Made by a program: the position numbers and the translations under genes. This document shows, in pieces, positions 48,938 to 60,408 of a stretch of 64,000 nt of DNA. This DNA is from Rhodobacter sp. (GTDB taxonomy: Bacteria; Pseudomonadota; Alphaproteobacteria; Rhodobacterales; Rhodobacteraceae). Where the stretch lies: the NCBI GenBank assembly GCA_020637555.1, contig JACKKF010000005.1, forward strand, positions 310,001-374,000, written 5' to 3'. Within the stretch, counting starts at the first letter, position 1, and each line of letters opens with the position of its first letter. Below the pieces are notes generated by a model. It did no database searches, was not told the origin of the DNA, and saw nothing but the letters and a program-made list of their open reading frames with translations.

Positions 48938-50424
48938 TCGACAACCTGATCCTGGGATTCGAGACGGCGGTCTCGGCCTCGACGCTGTTCTACTGTGTTG
49001 TCGGTGTTTCCATCGGCATGTTCATCGGCGTTCTGCCGGGCGTGGGACCGCTTGCGGCGATCTCGATGCTGTTGCCGTTGACCTATTACACCACGCCGAC
49101 CAATGCGCTGGTGATGTTGTCGGGGATCTATTACGGCGCGCAATACGGCGGTTCGGTGGCGTCGATCCTGCTCAGGCTGCCCGGCACCGCGTCCTCGGCC
49201 GTGGTCTGTCTGGACGGCTACGAGATGACGAGGAACGGTCGCGCGGGGGCGGCCCTGTTCCTGTCGGCGATGGCGTCGTTCGTGGGGGGCTCCATCGGCA
49301 TCCTGCTGATGTCAGCCTTTGCGCCGGCGCTGGCGGATTTCGCGCTGCGCTTCGGGTCGCAGGAGTATTTCATGCTCATGGCGCTGGGGCTCATCGCGGC
49401 CTCGACCCTGTCCGAGGGATCGGCGATCAAGGGGCTGGCGATGGTGGTCGTCGGGTTGGTGCTGGGGATTGTCGGGCTCGACACGATCTCGGGCACCATG
49501 CGCTTCACCTATGGCGAGATGCAGCTGGTGGACGGAATTTCGCTGGTTGCCTCGGCCATGGGACTGTTCGGGCTCAGTGAAATCCTGGTGAATATCGGCC
49601 GTGGAGACCGCACCGTCAGCGCGCAGAAGGTCACGCTGCGGTCGATGATCCCCACCCGGCAAGAGCTGCGCGACAGCTGGCCCGCGATCTGGCGCGGGTC
49701 CGCGATCGGATCGTTCTTTGGCGCCTTGCCCGGCACAGGATCGACCATTGCCGCGTTCTTTTCCTATGCGACCGAGCGCAAGGTCAGCCGCAACCGCGCG
49801 CGCATCGGCCTGGGCGCCGTCGAGGGCGTCGCCGGGCCCGAGGCCGCGAACAATTCCGCCGCGCAGACCGCCTTCATCCCGACGCTGACGCTGGGCGTTC
49901 CGGGCGACGCGGTGATGGCGCTGATGCTGGGGGCGATGATCGTCCACGGGGTCCAGCCCGGCGCGGCCATGCTGAATGACACGCCCGAGGTCTTCTGGGG
50001 GCTGATCGCCAGCTTCTGGATCGGCAACCTGCTGCTGGTGATCTTCAACATTCCGCTGATCGGCATCTGGGTCAGCCTGCTGCGCATTCCCTATCGGTGG
50101 CTTTATCCTGCAATCGTCGTGCTGATCGTCATCGGCACCTATTCGGTGCATCTGTCGGTGTTCGATGTCTATCAGCTTCTGGCGTTCGGCGTGCTGGGCT
50201 GGATTCTGCGGGTGCTGGCCTTTCCGACCGCGCCGCTGGTGCTGGGCATCGTGCTGGGCCCGCTGATCGAGGAAAACTTTCGCCGGTCGCTGATGCTGTC
50301 GCGCGGCGATTACACGACCTTTCTCACGCGGCCCATTTCCGCCGGCCTGCTGCTGGCCATCGTGGCGATTCTGGTCGCGCAGCTTGTCGTGCCGTGGCTG
50401 AACCGGCGCCAGCAGGCCCACTGA
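48934..50424 (+). CDS. Tripartite tricarboxylate transporter permease TctA
   Basis: The 496-residue, about twelve-helix permease has the family motifs GVLPGVGPLAAISMLLPLTY (residues 31-50), YYGAQYGGSVASILLRLPGT, FGALPGTGSTIAAFFSYATE, and GVPGDAVMALMLGA. It takes up carboxylates delivered by the binding protein, using an ion gradient. It is the last gene of the plus-strand operon and faces the end of a long minus-strand gene chain 17 bases away. Confidence 0.93.
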   Translation: MIDNLILGFETAVSASTLFYCVVGVSIGMFIGVLPGVGPLAAISMLLPLTYYTTPTNALVMLSGIYYGAQYGGSVASILLRLPGTASSAVVCLDGYEMTRNGRAGAALFLSAMASFVGGSIGILLMSAFAPALADFALRFGSQEYFMLMALGLIAASTLSEGSAIKGLAMVVVGLVLGIVGLDTISGTMRFTYGEMQLVDGISLVASAMGLFGLSEILVNIGRGDRTVSAQKVTLRSMIPTRQELRDSWPAIWRGSAIGSFFGALPGTGSTIAAFFSYATERKVSRNRARIGLGAVEGVAGPEAANNSAAQTAFIPTLTLGVPGDAVMALMLGAMIVHGVQPGAAMLNDTPEVFWGLIASFWIGNLLLVIFNIPLIGIWVSLLRIPYRWLYPAIVVLIVIGTYSVHLSVFDVYQLLAFGVLGWILRVLAFPTAPLVLGIVLGPLIEENFRRSLMLSRGDYTTFLTRPISAGLLLAIVAILVAQLVVPWLNRRQQAH

Positions 50425-50441
50425 TCTCAGCCCCGATACCC

Positions 50442-51788
50442 TCAGGCCCCTGTTCGCGCCCGTGCCCGCGCGGCCTCGGCCGGCAGGCCGGCGGCGTCAT
50501 AGACCTGCGCCAGATGCCGGTTCAGGGGAATGCCGTCCGGATCATGCGCGCGGCGCAGTTCCAGCACCTGTTGCGCCGCGGACCAGTTGCCTGACCGGGT
50601 CAGGGCATCGAGATGGATCTGCTCGAAGAAATCCCGCTGTGCGTGCGAGCCGCCGATCTCGCGCATCCGGGGCAGGGCGCGGCCCAGAAGGCGCGCGGCC
50701 TCGGCGGCGTTCCCCTGGGCATGGGCGGTGATCCCCCGCGCGGCGGGCAGGGCGACCTCGGCCCAGGCGGCGCGGTCATGGGCGGGGGTGTCCGCACGGT
50801 CGACAATGGCCTGCATCAGGGCGCGGGCCTCGGGGCGGTCGGCGCGTTCCAGCGCGAACAGATATTGCAGCGTCAGGAAGGGTGCGGTCGTGTCGGCGCC
50901 ACGCCGGGCGATATGGGCGGCAACGTCCTGCCAGCGCGCGCCGACGTCGATGCCCGCGAATTCCATCCGCGCCAGCAGCGACACCGCGCCGACCTGGTCC
51001 TGGGAATAGTCCTTTTCCAGCCCCCAGACATGGGTGTCATAGACCGCCAGCACGTCGGCCACACGATCCCGGCTGAGGTAGAACAATGCCAGATGCCACC
51101 AGTTATGCGTCTGCATGAACGAATTCAGACCCGCCCAATGGCCGCTCACCGATTCCAGAAAGGCGATTCCCTCGTCCACCCGGCCCTGGGTCAGCATCAC
51201 ATGCGCCAGCGCATGATGCGCCCAGGGGTCCGAGGGCACGATCTCCATCGCGCGGCGGGCGGCGGATTCCGCCTGGTCCAGCAGGTGACACTGCTCATAT
51301 CCGAAGGCGATCATGCCGTGCAGATAGGGCGCGTCGGCTTGCGGCGGCAGGGCGTGCAGGGCCATGCGCAGCATGCCCACCGCATCGCCCAGATTGAACA
51401 GGTGATACTGACCCAGCTTGATCAGGGCGAGGTCCCCGGGCCATTGCCGTGCCGCCTCGTCGCACAGGTGGATCACCTGCGGGATGTCGCCCGCGACCCA
51501 GGCCGCCAGAACGCGGGCGTTGGCCTGTTCGCGCGGGGTGCCGGCAGCAGCCAGCGCGCGTTCGGCAAAGGGCCGGGCCAGGTCGGGCGCCTGCGGGGAT
51601 TCGAGGAACATGTAGAGAAACCCGGCATAGGCATTGCCCAGGCACGACGCCGGATGGTCCCCGATCACGCCCAGGATCGTCACGGCGCGGGTCTGATAGG
51701 CCAGGAACCCCTCGATGAAATCGTCGATGCCGCGGATCACCTCCGGGTCGGTTTCGGAGATCGGATTGCCCAGGCAGTCGGTGGTCAT
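50442..51788 (-). CDS. Tetratricopeptide repeat protein (TTC38-like)
   Basis: The 448-residue protein consists of helical repeats throughout, for example APYLHGMIAFGYEQCHLLDQ, DPWAHHALAHVMLTQGRVDEG and WWHLALFYLSRDRVADVL. The HALAHVM...GR and H-N-WWHLALF patterns are those of the TTC38 family, conserved from bacteria to humans, with unknown role. No signal peptide or membrane helix is seen, so it is probably cytoplasmic. It is the last gene of the long minus-strand chain, and overlaps the previous stop by four bases. Confidence 0.82.
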   Translation of the reverse strand: MTTDCLGNPISETDPEVIRGIDDFIEGFLAYQTRAVTILGVIGDHPASCLGNAYAGFLYMFLESPQAPDLARPFAERALAAAGTPREQANARVLAAWVAGDIPQVIHLCDEAARQWPGDLALIKLGQYHLFNLGDAVGMLRMALHALPPQADAPYLHGMIAFGYEQCHLLDQAESAARRAMEIVPSDPWAHHALAHVMLTQGRVDEGIAFLESVSGHWAGLNSFMQTHNWWHLALFYLSRDRVADVLAVYDTHVWGLEKDYSQDQVGAVSLLARMEFAGIDVGARWQDVAAHIARRGADTTAPFLTLQYLFALERADRPEARALMQAIVDRADTPAHDRAAWAEVALPAARGITAHAQGNAAEAARLLGRALPRMREIGGSHAQRDFFEQIHLDALTRSGNWSAAQQVLELRRAHDPDGIPLNRHLAQVYDAAGLPAEAARARARTGA

Positions 51789-52591
51789 GCGTCATCTCCG
51801 CCGAAAAAGGGGATGAGGGCGGCCAGAACGGCCTCGGGCGCATCCCAATGGATCGAGTGGCCGCTGTCAGGGACCGCGACGACGCGCAGATCGGGCACGG
51901 TCTTCAAGGCGTCGCGCGCGGGGCCGGGCGGGATCAGCAGGTCGTCCTCGGCCAGCAAGGCCAGGGTCGGGCAGCGCAGGCGTGGCGCCAGTGGCGCCGG
52001 GTGCGCGGCTTGCAGCGCGGCAACCTGCGCGGCCATGGCCGCCGCGCCCTGCGCATGGGGATAGGCCAGCGATTGGGCGATGGCCGCTTCCAGTTGGCCC
52101 GGCACCGCGAAAAAGCGCGGATGGAACAGCCAGGGCAGGAACGCCCGCAGCCACAGATCCGGGGCCAGACCGGGCGCGCGCAACCGCAGCATCAGATCGA
52201 ACAGCGCCGCGTTGCGCGGCTGTTCCACCGGTGCGCTGGCCAGCAGCGCCAGCCTGGACACCGCCTCGGGGGCCTGGGCGGCCATCTGCATGGCGATCAT
52301 GCCGCCCAGCGAATGCCCGGCGAGGGCGACCGGCCCCCGGTCCAGATGGGCCGCCAGGGCCAGCGCGTCCCCGGCCCACAGCGGCAGCGACAGCGGGGCC
52401 TCCAGCGGCCGGGTGCGGCCGGTGCTGCGGTTGTCGGGGCGGATCACGGTGAACCGGCGTGACAGCGGTTCAACGAGCGGCCCCCAACTGGCGCTGTCGC
52501 TGGCGGTGCCCGCGATCAGCATCAGGGGCGGGCCGTTGCCGTCGATCTCGTAGTGCAGGCTTACGCCGTCGGGCAGGGTCAGGGCGGGCAT
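51785..52591 (-). CDS. Alpha/beta hydrolase
   Basis: The 268-residue protein has the alpha/beta hydrolase fold: oxyanion region LMLIAGTASDSASWG (about 26-40), the nucleophile elbow AGHSLGG with catalytic Ser, LLAEDDLLIPP with the acid, and the late His in DSGHSIHWD. It is similar in size to 3-oxoadipate enol-lactonase and non-heme peroxidase-like members; the substrate is unknown. The start at 52591 shares its last base with the stop of the upstream peptidase gene. Longer readings are rejected. Confidence 0.87.
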   Translation of the reverse strand: MPALTLPDGVSLHYEIDGNGPPLMLIAGTASDSASWGPLVEPLSRRFTVIRPDNRSTGRTRPLEAPLSLPLWAGDALALAAHLDRGPVALAGHSLGGMIAMQMAAQAPEAVSRLALLASAPVEQPRNAALFDLMLRLRAPGLAPDLWLRAFLPWLFHPRFFAVPGQLEAAIAQSLAYPHAQGAAAMAAQVAALQAAHPAPLAPRLRCPTLALLAEDDLLIPPGPARDALKTVPDLRVVAVPDSGHSIHWDAPEAVLAALIPFFGGDDA

Positions 52592-53610
52592 CAGATCCTC
52601 GGGTAACAGGGCAGCAGATCGCCGGGGGCAGGGGTGGCGGCGTGAACGCCCCGCGCGATCGCACGGCTGAGGCACAGCGCGGCGGCGTGACCGATTTCGC
52701 CCAGCTCGACATCGCTGGCTGCCGGGCCCTCGCCCGTGGTCAGCGCAAACACCAGATCGCCGTCGCCCGGGGTATGCGCGGGCACGATGGCGCGGGCGAT
52801 GCCGTCATGCGCGGCCACCGCCAACCGGTGACACTGGGCCTTGGTCAGGGCGCGGTCGGTGGCGACAATGGCGATGGTCGTGTTGGCGCGCGCGGGTGGC
52901 GCCGGGCCGAACAGGGCGCGCGACTTGGCCGAGGACAGCGGCGCGCACAGGCCCGCGGCGGGGTCCACGCCCTTGCCGCCGAATTCGCCGTCGATCTCGA
53001 AGGGGGCGGCCCAGAAATGGCCGTCTGGGGTGGTGACGCTGCCCACCGGGTTCACGGCCACCAGCGCACCGACCGTCACCCCGCCGCCGATCACCAGCGA
53101 GGCAGACCCGAGCCCGCCTTTCTCGTTGGCGGCCAGTGCCCCGGTGCCTGCGCCGACCGATCCCAGCGCGAAATCGGGCGCCGCGGCATCCAGCGCCGCA
53201 CGGCCCAGGGCCCGATAGGGATTGTCGCGCCAGTCCTTTGCCCCGCCGTTCAGCAGGTCGAACAGGATCGCGCCCGGCACCAGCGGGATCAGCGCGCCGC
53301 CCAGCCACAGGCCCCGCCCGGCGGCCCTGAGCCCGTCCATCACGCCCGAACAGGCATCGAGCCCATAGGCCGATCCCCCCGACAGCACCAGCGCATCCAC
53401 GGCGGCGACGGATTTGTCGGGGGCCAGAAGATCGGTCTCGCGGGTGCCGGGCGCGCCGCCCATCACTTGCACGCTGGCGGTAAAGGGGGCTGCGGCGGTC
53501 AGCACGGTGACACCGGATTTCAGCGTCTCATCCTGCGCGTTGCCGACACGCAACCCGGCGACATCGGTGATCGCGTTGCGGGGGCCGGGCTTATATGCAG
53601 CGCCCACCAT
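52591..53610 (-). CDS. P1 family peptidase (DmpA / beta-aminopeptidase type)
   Basis: This family is made as a precursor and cuts itself before a Ser that becomes the N-terminal nucleophile. The 339-residue protein has ITDVAGLRVGNA at the start, VLSGGSAYGLDA, and the cleavage region NEKGGLGSASLVIGG, where the Ser after GLG is the likely nucleophile. Members remove N-terminal residues from short peptides or hydrolyse beta-peptides. It fits the peptide-uptake theme of the chain. It overlaps the SDR gene by 20 bases. Confidence 0.88.
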   Translation of the reverse strand: MVGAAYKPGPRNAITDVAGLRVGNAQDETLKSGVTVLTAAAPFTASVQVMGGAPGTRETDLLAPDKSVAAVDALVLSGGSAYGLDACSGVMDGLRAAGRGLWLGGALIPLVPGAILFDLLNGGAKDWRDNPYRALGRAALDAAAPDFALGSVGAGTGALAANEKGGLGSASLVIGGGVTVGALVAVNPVGSVTTPDGHFWAAPFEIDGEFGGKGVDPAAGLCAPLSSAKSRALFGPAPPARANTTIAIVATDRALTKAQCHRLAVAAHDGIARAIVPAHTPGDGDLVFALTTGEGPAASDVELGEIGHAAALCLSRAIARGVHAATPAPGDLLPCYPRI

Positions 53611-54328
53611 CGACCTCCATCGCGACGCCGGTGATCATCGAGGCCTCGTCCGAACACAGGAAACAGGCGGCATTGCCCATGTCCTCAGGGGTGGAAAACC
53701 GGCCCAGCGGGATCGTGGACAGGAATTTCGCGCGCACCTCGGGCGTGTCCTCGCCCATGAAGGATTTCAGCAGCGGCGTTTCCCCCGCCACCGGGTTGAG
53801 CGCGTTCACCCGGATCCCCGCAGGCGCGAGTTCCACCGCCAGCGCGCGGGTCGCGGTGATGACCCAACCCTTCGAGGCATTATACCAGCTCAACCGGGGG
53901 CGCGGCGAGACGCCGGCGGTCGACGCGATGTTGAGGATCGCGCCCGTTCGCCGGGACTTGAGCCCCGGCACGAAAACCTGGGTCATGTGGAAGATCGCCT
54001 TCATGTTGACGGCGACGATGCGGTCGAAATCGGCCTCGGTCACGTCCTCGGTCGCGGCGGGCAGATGGGTGACGCCGGCGTTGTTCACCAGTATGTCCAC
54101 CGGCCCCAGCGCCAGCGCCGCATCGCGCAGGGCTTCGACCTGGGCGCGGTCGGCCACGTTGCACCCCACCGCCGTGCCGCCGATGTCACGCGCGACGGCT
54201 TCGGCGGCCTCAAGGTTGATATCGGCCACCACGACGCGCGCGCCCTCGGCTGCGAACTTGCGCGCGATGCCGGCGCCAAAGCCCGACCCGGCGCCGGTGA
54301 CGATGGCGATCTTGTCGTGCAGTCTCAT
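53591..54328 (-). CDS. SDR family oxidoreductase
   Basis: The 245-residue classical short-chain dehydrogenase has the NAD(P) loop TGAGSGFG (11-18), NNAG (82-85) and the catalytic Ser136, Tyr149, Lys153 (YNASK). The acidic Asp at the end of the second strand (VVADIN) favours NAD. The ending VDGGRCI is normal for the family. The substrate is not known. Its neighbours are aldehyde dehydrogenase and peptidase genes in the same transcript. Confidence 0.92.
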   Translation of the reverse strand: MRLHDKIAIVTGAGSGFGAGIARKFAAEGARVVVADINLEAAEAVARDIGGTAVGCNVADRAQVEALRDAALALGPVDILVNNAGVTHLPAATEDVTEADFDRIVAVNMKAIFHMTQVFVPGLKSRRTGAILNIASTAGVSPRPRLSWYNASKGWVITATRALAVELAPAGIRVNALNPVAGETPLLKSFMGEDTPEVRAKFLSTIPLGRFSTPEDMGNAACFLCSDEASMITGVAMEVDGGRCI

Positions 54329-54341
54329 GTCTGTCTCTCCT

Positions 54342-55511
54342 TCATGGCCGCGCGTCGGGGCGCGGCGCGGTCCAAATCACGGTATCCGCCCCGGCGAGGG
54401 CGGCAAAACGTCTGAGTTCGGCATCGAGCCGGGCGATCCGTCCGGCCCCCCAGCGGCTGGCTGGCTCGGGCCAGAACCCGGTCACCTCGATCGTGCCGGC
54501 CGCGCGGTTGCCCTTGATCTCCATCCGGCCGACAAAGCTGTCGCGGTCGAGAAGCGGATAGACGTAATACCCCCAGCGGCGCTGATCGGCGGGCACGAAC
54601 ATCTCGTTACGGTAGTCAAAGCCGAAAAGCCGCTCAAGCCGCGCGCGATCGCGGATCGCCGGGTCGAACGGGTTCAGGATGCGCAGGCGGCCGGGCGGTT
54701 CGGGGGCCGTCCCGAGGCGCGTTTCGATCGACGGATGCGCCAAGGCCGCGCGCCAGCTGCCATCGGCTGCCTGCACGCGCACCGGCACGGTTTCGGCGCG
54801 CTCGGCCCAGGCGCGGGTTTCGGGGGCGCTGGCCACGCCCCAGAAGCGTTGCACCTCGCCCGGGGTGGCGACACCCAGACGATCCAGCGCGTCATCGGCC
54901 AGACGGATCAGCGCCCGGTCCTCGGGCAGGGGGTCATGGGGGGGAAAGATCCGCGCGCCCAGATCGTAGAACTTGACGAAATTCTGCCGGTGCGCGGTGG
55001 CCAGATCCCCCGCATACCACAGTTGATCCAGCACCTTCTTGTGAGGCGGGCGCGCCCACATCGCGCGCGAGTCCGTCCTGGTTTCGAAGGCTTGCGTGGA
55101 CAGGGGCCCTTCCTGTTCGATGCGCGCGCGGATCGCCTCGATCTCGGCGCGGGTCAGGCCGGATTGATACCACGCGCCACGCGCCGCGCGGGCGCCCAGC
55201 CTGCGGAACTGCACCTGCCACAGGGGCAGCAGCGATACCGGCAGCAGGCTGGCGTCATGGGTGAAATGTTCGAACAGCGCGCGGCTTGCCAGGTGCGGCC
55301 ACAGCATGCCTTCGCGATACCGGTGGTTGCGGGACCACAGGATATGATTGTGCGCCCGCGTCACGTTGCGGATGGTGTCGAGCTGAAGCAGGCCGAGCGC
55401 GGCGATCATCCCCGGCACATCGACAGGGCCCGCAGGGGCGCCCGACAGCCCGTTCGCCGCCAGCCACAGCCGCCGGGCGTCGCGGTTCGGAATGTCGAGC
55501 GCGGCCTTCAT
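54342..55511 (-). CDS. YcaQ/AlkX-like winged-helix DNA glycosylase
   Basis: The 389-residue protein belongs to the HTH_42/YcaQ family, whose E. coli member unhooks DNA interstrand crosslinks. Visible marks are LGLLQLDTIRNVTRAHNHIL (with the QLD catalytic motif), FEHFTHDASLLPV and the C-terminal GRMEIKGNRAAG and VTGFWPEP. Its place amid peptide transport and dehydrogenase genes is unusual. It overlaps the aldehyde dehydrogenase stop by four bases (ATGA) and precedes the SDR gene by 13 bases. Confidence 0.87.
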   Translation of the reverse strand: MKAALDIPNRDARRLWLAANGLSGAPAGPVDVPGMIAALGLLQLDTIRNVTRAHNHILWSRNHRYREGMLWPHLASRALFEHFTHDASLLPVSLLPLWQVQFRRLGARAARGAWYQSGLTRAEIEAIRARIEQEGPLSTQAFETRTDSRAMWARPPHKKVLDQLWYAGDLATAHRQNFVKFYDLGARIFPPHDPLPEDRALIRLADDALDRLGVATPGEVQRFWGVASAPETRAWAERAETVPVRVQAADGSWRAALAHPSIETRLGTAPEPPGRLRILNPFDPAIRDRARLERLFGFDYRNEMFVPADQRRWGYYVYPLLDRDSFVGRMEIKGNRAAGTIEVTGFWPEPASRWGAGRIARLDAELRRFAALAGADTVIWTAPRPDARP

Positions 55512-56945
55512 CCGTGCCAGGTGGCGACGGTCTTGAGCTGCGAGAAGCCGTAGAGGGCCTCGAACCCCTTTTCGCGCCCGTGACCGGATTTGCCGACCCC
55601 GCCGAAAGGCAGCTCGACCCCACCGCCCGCGCCGTAGTTGTTGACGAACACCTGCCCGGCGTGCAGCGCGCGCGCAAGCCGGAATTGCCGCCCGCCATCG
55701 GCCGTCCAGATCGAGGCCACCAGCCCGTAGTCGGTGCTGTTCGCGATCCTGAGCGCGTCGGCCTCGTCGTCGAAGGGGATCAGGACCTGCACCGGGCCGA
55801 AGATCTCCTGCTGCGCCAGAACATGATCCGAGGGCACCTCGGCAAACAGGGTCGGGCGGACGAAATGGCCGGCATTGCTGGCCTCGGGCGTCAGCACGCC
55901 TTCGGCGGCGATGGTCAGATCGGCGCCCTGGGTCAGATAGCCCTGGACGATGCCCTTTTGCCGGGCCGAGATGAGGGGACCGACGCGCGGGTCATTCAGT
56001 GCAGGCCCCACGGTCAGCGCACCGTATTCCCGCGCCATCCGCGCGCGCACCTCGTCATAGACGCCGCGCTGCACCAGGATGCGGGACGAGGCCGAGCAGG
56101 TCTGCCCGGCGTTCTGGATGCCGGCATTGACCAGGAACGGCAGCGCGCGGTCCAGATCGGCGTCGTCGAACACCAGTTGCGGCGACTTGCCGCCCAGTTC
56201 CAGCGTGACGGGCACCACGTTCCGCGCCGCCGCCGCCTGGATCAGCGAACCGACCCCGACAGAGCCCGTGAACGACACATGCTGAATGCCCGGATGCCCG
56301 GCCAGCGCGGCGCCGGCCTCGGCCCCCAGGCCGGTAACGACGTTCAGCGCGCCGGGCGGCAGACCTGCCTCCAGCGCCAGCGCGGCAAAGGCCAGCGCGG
56401 TCAGGCAGGCCTCTTCCGCCGGTTTCAGCACGCAGGCATTGCCCATGGTCAACGCCGCGCCAACGGACCGGCCGATGATCTGCATCGGGTAATTCCAGGG
56501 GATGATATGCCCCGTGACCCCGTGCGGTTCGCGCAGGGTGTAGACGGTATAGCCGTCCAGATAGGGGATCGTCTCGCCGGTGATCTTGTCGGCGGCGCCG
56601 CCATAGAATTCCATGTAGCGCGCCAGTGCGACGGCATCGGCGCGGGCCTGGGTCAGGGGCTTGCCGACATCGCGGGCTTCCAGGTGCGCCAGTTCGTCCA
56701 CGCGCGCCAGCACCAGATGTCCCAGCCGGGTCAGGATGCGGCCCCGTTCGAGCGCGGTCATGCGCCCCCACACGCCCGCGCGCGCGTCATGGGCGGCGGC
56801 GACGGCGGCGTCCACCTCGGCCTCATGGCCCCGGGCGATCCGGGTCAGCGGTTCGCCGGTCGAGGGATCGCTCAGGGGCAGCGTGTCGCGTCCCGGGGTC
56901 CAGATGCCGCCGATCAGATGGCTGGCGGCGGGCACTCCAAAGCGG

Positions 56946-56956
<11 letters not shown>
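55508..56956 (-). CDS. Aldehyde dehydrogenase family protein
   Basis: NAD(P)-dependent oxidation of an aldehyde to the acid. The 482-residue protein has IIPWNYPMQIIGR (151-163), the catalytic Glu253 in LELGGKSP and the nucleophile Cys287 in NAGQTCSAS, then EIFGPVQVLIPF and the ending PFGGVGKSGHGREKG. It resembles betaine-aldehyde or gamma-aminobutyraldehyde type enzymes. Its start lies 11 bases inside the end of the ABC ATPase gene, so it is part of the same transcript. Confidence 0.93.
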
Positions 56957-58549
<1,593 letters not shown>

Positions 58550-58553
<4 letters not shown>

Positions 58554-59371
58554 GTGCGGTCCACCCGGATGCGCGGGTCGAGCAGGTCGCGCAGACCGTC
58601 GCCCATCAGGTTCAGGCCCAGCACCATCAGCACGATCGCCAGCCCCGGCACCAGCGCCACATGGGGCGCGATGCTGGCCAGCGTCTGGGCATCGGCCAGC
58701 ATCCGGCCCCAGCTGGCGGTGGGGGGCTGCGCGCCCAGCCCGATATAGCTGAGCGCGGCCTCGGCCAGGATGCCCAGGGAAAACTGGATCGTGCCCTGGA
58801 CGATCATCAGGTTGGCGATGTTTGGCAGGATGTGTTCGACCGAGATCCGGGCCGAGGACTTGCCCGCCACGCGCGCCGCCAGGATGAAATCCCGCGACCA
58901 GAAGCTGAGCGCGGCACCCCGCGTCAGGCGGGCAAAGACGGGGATGTTGAAGATGCCGATGGCGATGATCGCGTTCATCGCCCCGGCGCCGAACACCGCG
59001 GTGATCAGGATGGCGATGACCAGGCTGGGAAAGGCAAAGATCAGGTCGTTGCCGCGCATGATCACCTCGTCCAGCAGGGACCCGCGCCGCGCCGCCGCCG
59101 TCAGCCCCAGCGGAATGCCCAGCCCCATGCCGATGCCGACCGCCAGCAGCGCCACCGCGATCGAGGTCCGCGCCCCCATCATGATCATCGACAGGATGTC
59201 GCGGCCCAGCTGGTCGGTGCCCAGCCAATGCGTCCAGCCGGGCGCTTGCAGGCGGTCGGGGATCGACAGCAGTTCGATGTCGTAGGGCGTCCACACAAAG
59301 GACAGCGCGGCACCCCCGAGGAAAAGCGCGGTCAACAGGGCACCCAGAAGAAGGCTGCGAGGCAGTCTCAT
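58550..59371 (-). CDS. Peptide-type ABC transporter permease (DppC type)
   Basis: The 273-residue protein with about six helices has HWLGTDQLGRDILSMIMMGA (about 48-67), typical of DppC/OppC, and the ATPase-contact EAA region ARVAGKSSARISVEHILPN. The first hydrophobic segment is at residues 8-28. It pairs with the permease encoded just upstream; overlaps of four bases exist on both sides. Confidence 0.92.
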
Positions 59372-60315
59372 GCGCGGACCCTCAGGCGCGGATCGACGGC
59401 GGCATAGGCCAGATCGACGGCGAAATTGACGATGATCACCAGGGCGACCAGCAACATGACCACACTTTCCACCACGATCAGATCCCGCGCCGAGATCGCC
59501 TGAAAGATCAGCCGCCCCAGCCCGGGCAGGAAGAAGATCTGCTCGATGACGATGCCGCCCGCCAGAAGGAACGAAAACTGCAGCCCGATGATGGTCAGCA
59601 CCGGGATCAGCGCATTGCGCACGGCGTGGCGCCACAGCGCCTGCCGCCGGGTCAGCCCCTTGGCCCGGGCGGTGCGGATGAAATCCTCGCCCAGCATGTC
59701 CAGCAGCGAGGACCGCATGACCCGTGCCAGGATCGCGGCCTGCGGCAGGGCCAGGGCGATCGCCGGCAGGATCAGCGCCTTCAGCCCGGGCAGGATGCCA
59801 TGGCCCCAGCCCGGAAACCCCCCGGCAGAGACCCAGCGCAGCTTGACCGCGAAGATCAGCACCAGGATCATCGCGAACCAGAAATTCGGCACGGCAACCC
59901 CCAGTTGCGTCGCGCCCATGACGCCCATGTCGCCCAGTTTGCCCCGGCGGCTGGCGGCATAGATGCCGGCCGGAAAGGCGATCAGGACAGTCAGCCCCAG
60001 CGCCAGGATCGCCAGCGGCAGCGAGACCACGATCCGGTCCAGGATCATCTGCGTCACCGGCGTGCGATAGGTATAGGACGTGCCGAAGTCGCCGCGCAGC
60101 ATGCCCGAGGTCCAGCTCAGGTAGCGTTCGGGTGCGGACATATCCAGCCCCAGTTCGGTGCGCAGCGCGGCGATCGTGTCGGGGCGGGCGTTGACCCCCA
60201 GCATATAGGCCGCAGGATCGCCCGGCACGACCTCGACCACGGCGAAGATCACCATCGACGCAACCACGAGGCTGAGGAAAAGCGAGGTCACGCGACCGAT
60301 CGTGTAACGGATCAT
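59368..60315 (-). CDS. Peptide-type ABC transporter permease (DppB type)
   Basis: The 315-residue protein has the N-terminal helix (SLFLSLVVASMVIFAVVEVV), PGDPAAYMLG, and the EAA loop IRTARAKGLTRRQALWRHAVRN. These are typical of DppB/OppB. The gene starts 93 bases after the binding-protein stop, with a large hairpin in that gap. Confidence 0.93.
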   Translation of the reverse strand: MIRYTIGRVTSLFLSLVVASMVIFAVVEVVPGDPAAYMLGVNARPDTIAALRTELGLDMSAPERYLSWTSGMLRGDFGTSYTYRTPVTQMILDRIVVSLPLAILALGLTVLIAFPAGIYAASRRGKLGDMGVMGATQLGVAVPNFWFAMILVLIFAVKLRWVSAGGFPGWGHGILPGLKALILPAIALALPQAAILARVMRSSLLDMLGEDFIRTARAKGLTRRQALWRHAVRNALIPVLTIIGLQFSFLLAGGIVIEQIFFLPGLGRLIFQAISARDLIVVESVVMLLVALVIIVNFAVDLAYAAVDPRLRVRA

Positions 60316-60368
60316 CGCAGGGCGACTCCCATCAAGGCAACTTCCGGGGGGCGTTCGGCGGGCAAAGG

Positions 60369-60393
60369 CGCCCGGCCCCGACGGGGCCGGGCG
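60369..60393 (-). terminator. GC-rich hairpin between binding protein and permease genes
   Basis: CGCCCGGCCCCG-A-CGGGGCCGGGCG is a near-perfect palindrome (12 bp arms, effective loop GAC) with no T-run on the minus strand. Such structures often protect or attenuate the message so that binding protein exceeds permease. Confidence 0.6.
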
Positions 60394-60408
60394 TTCCGGG
60401 GTCCCGGA

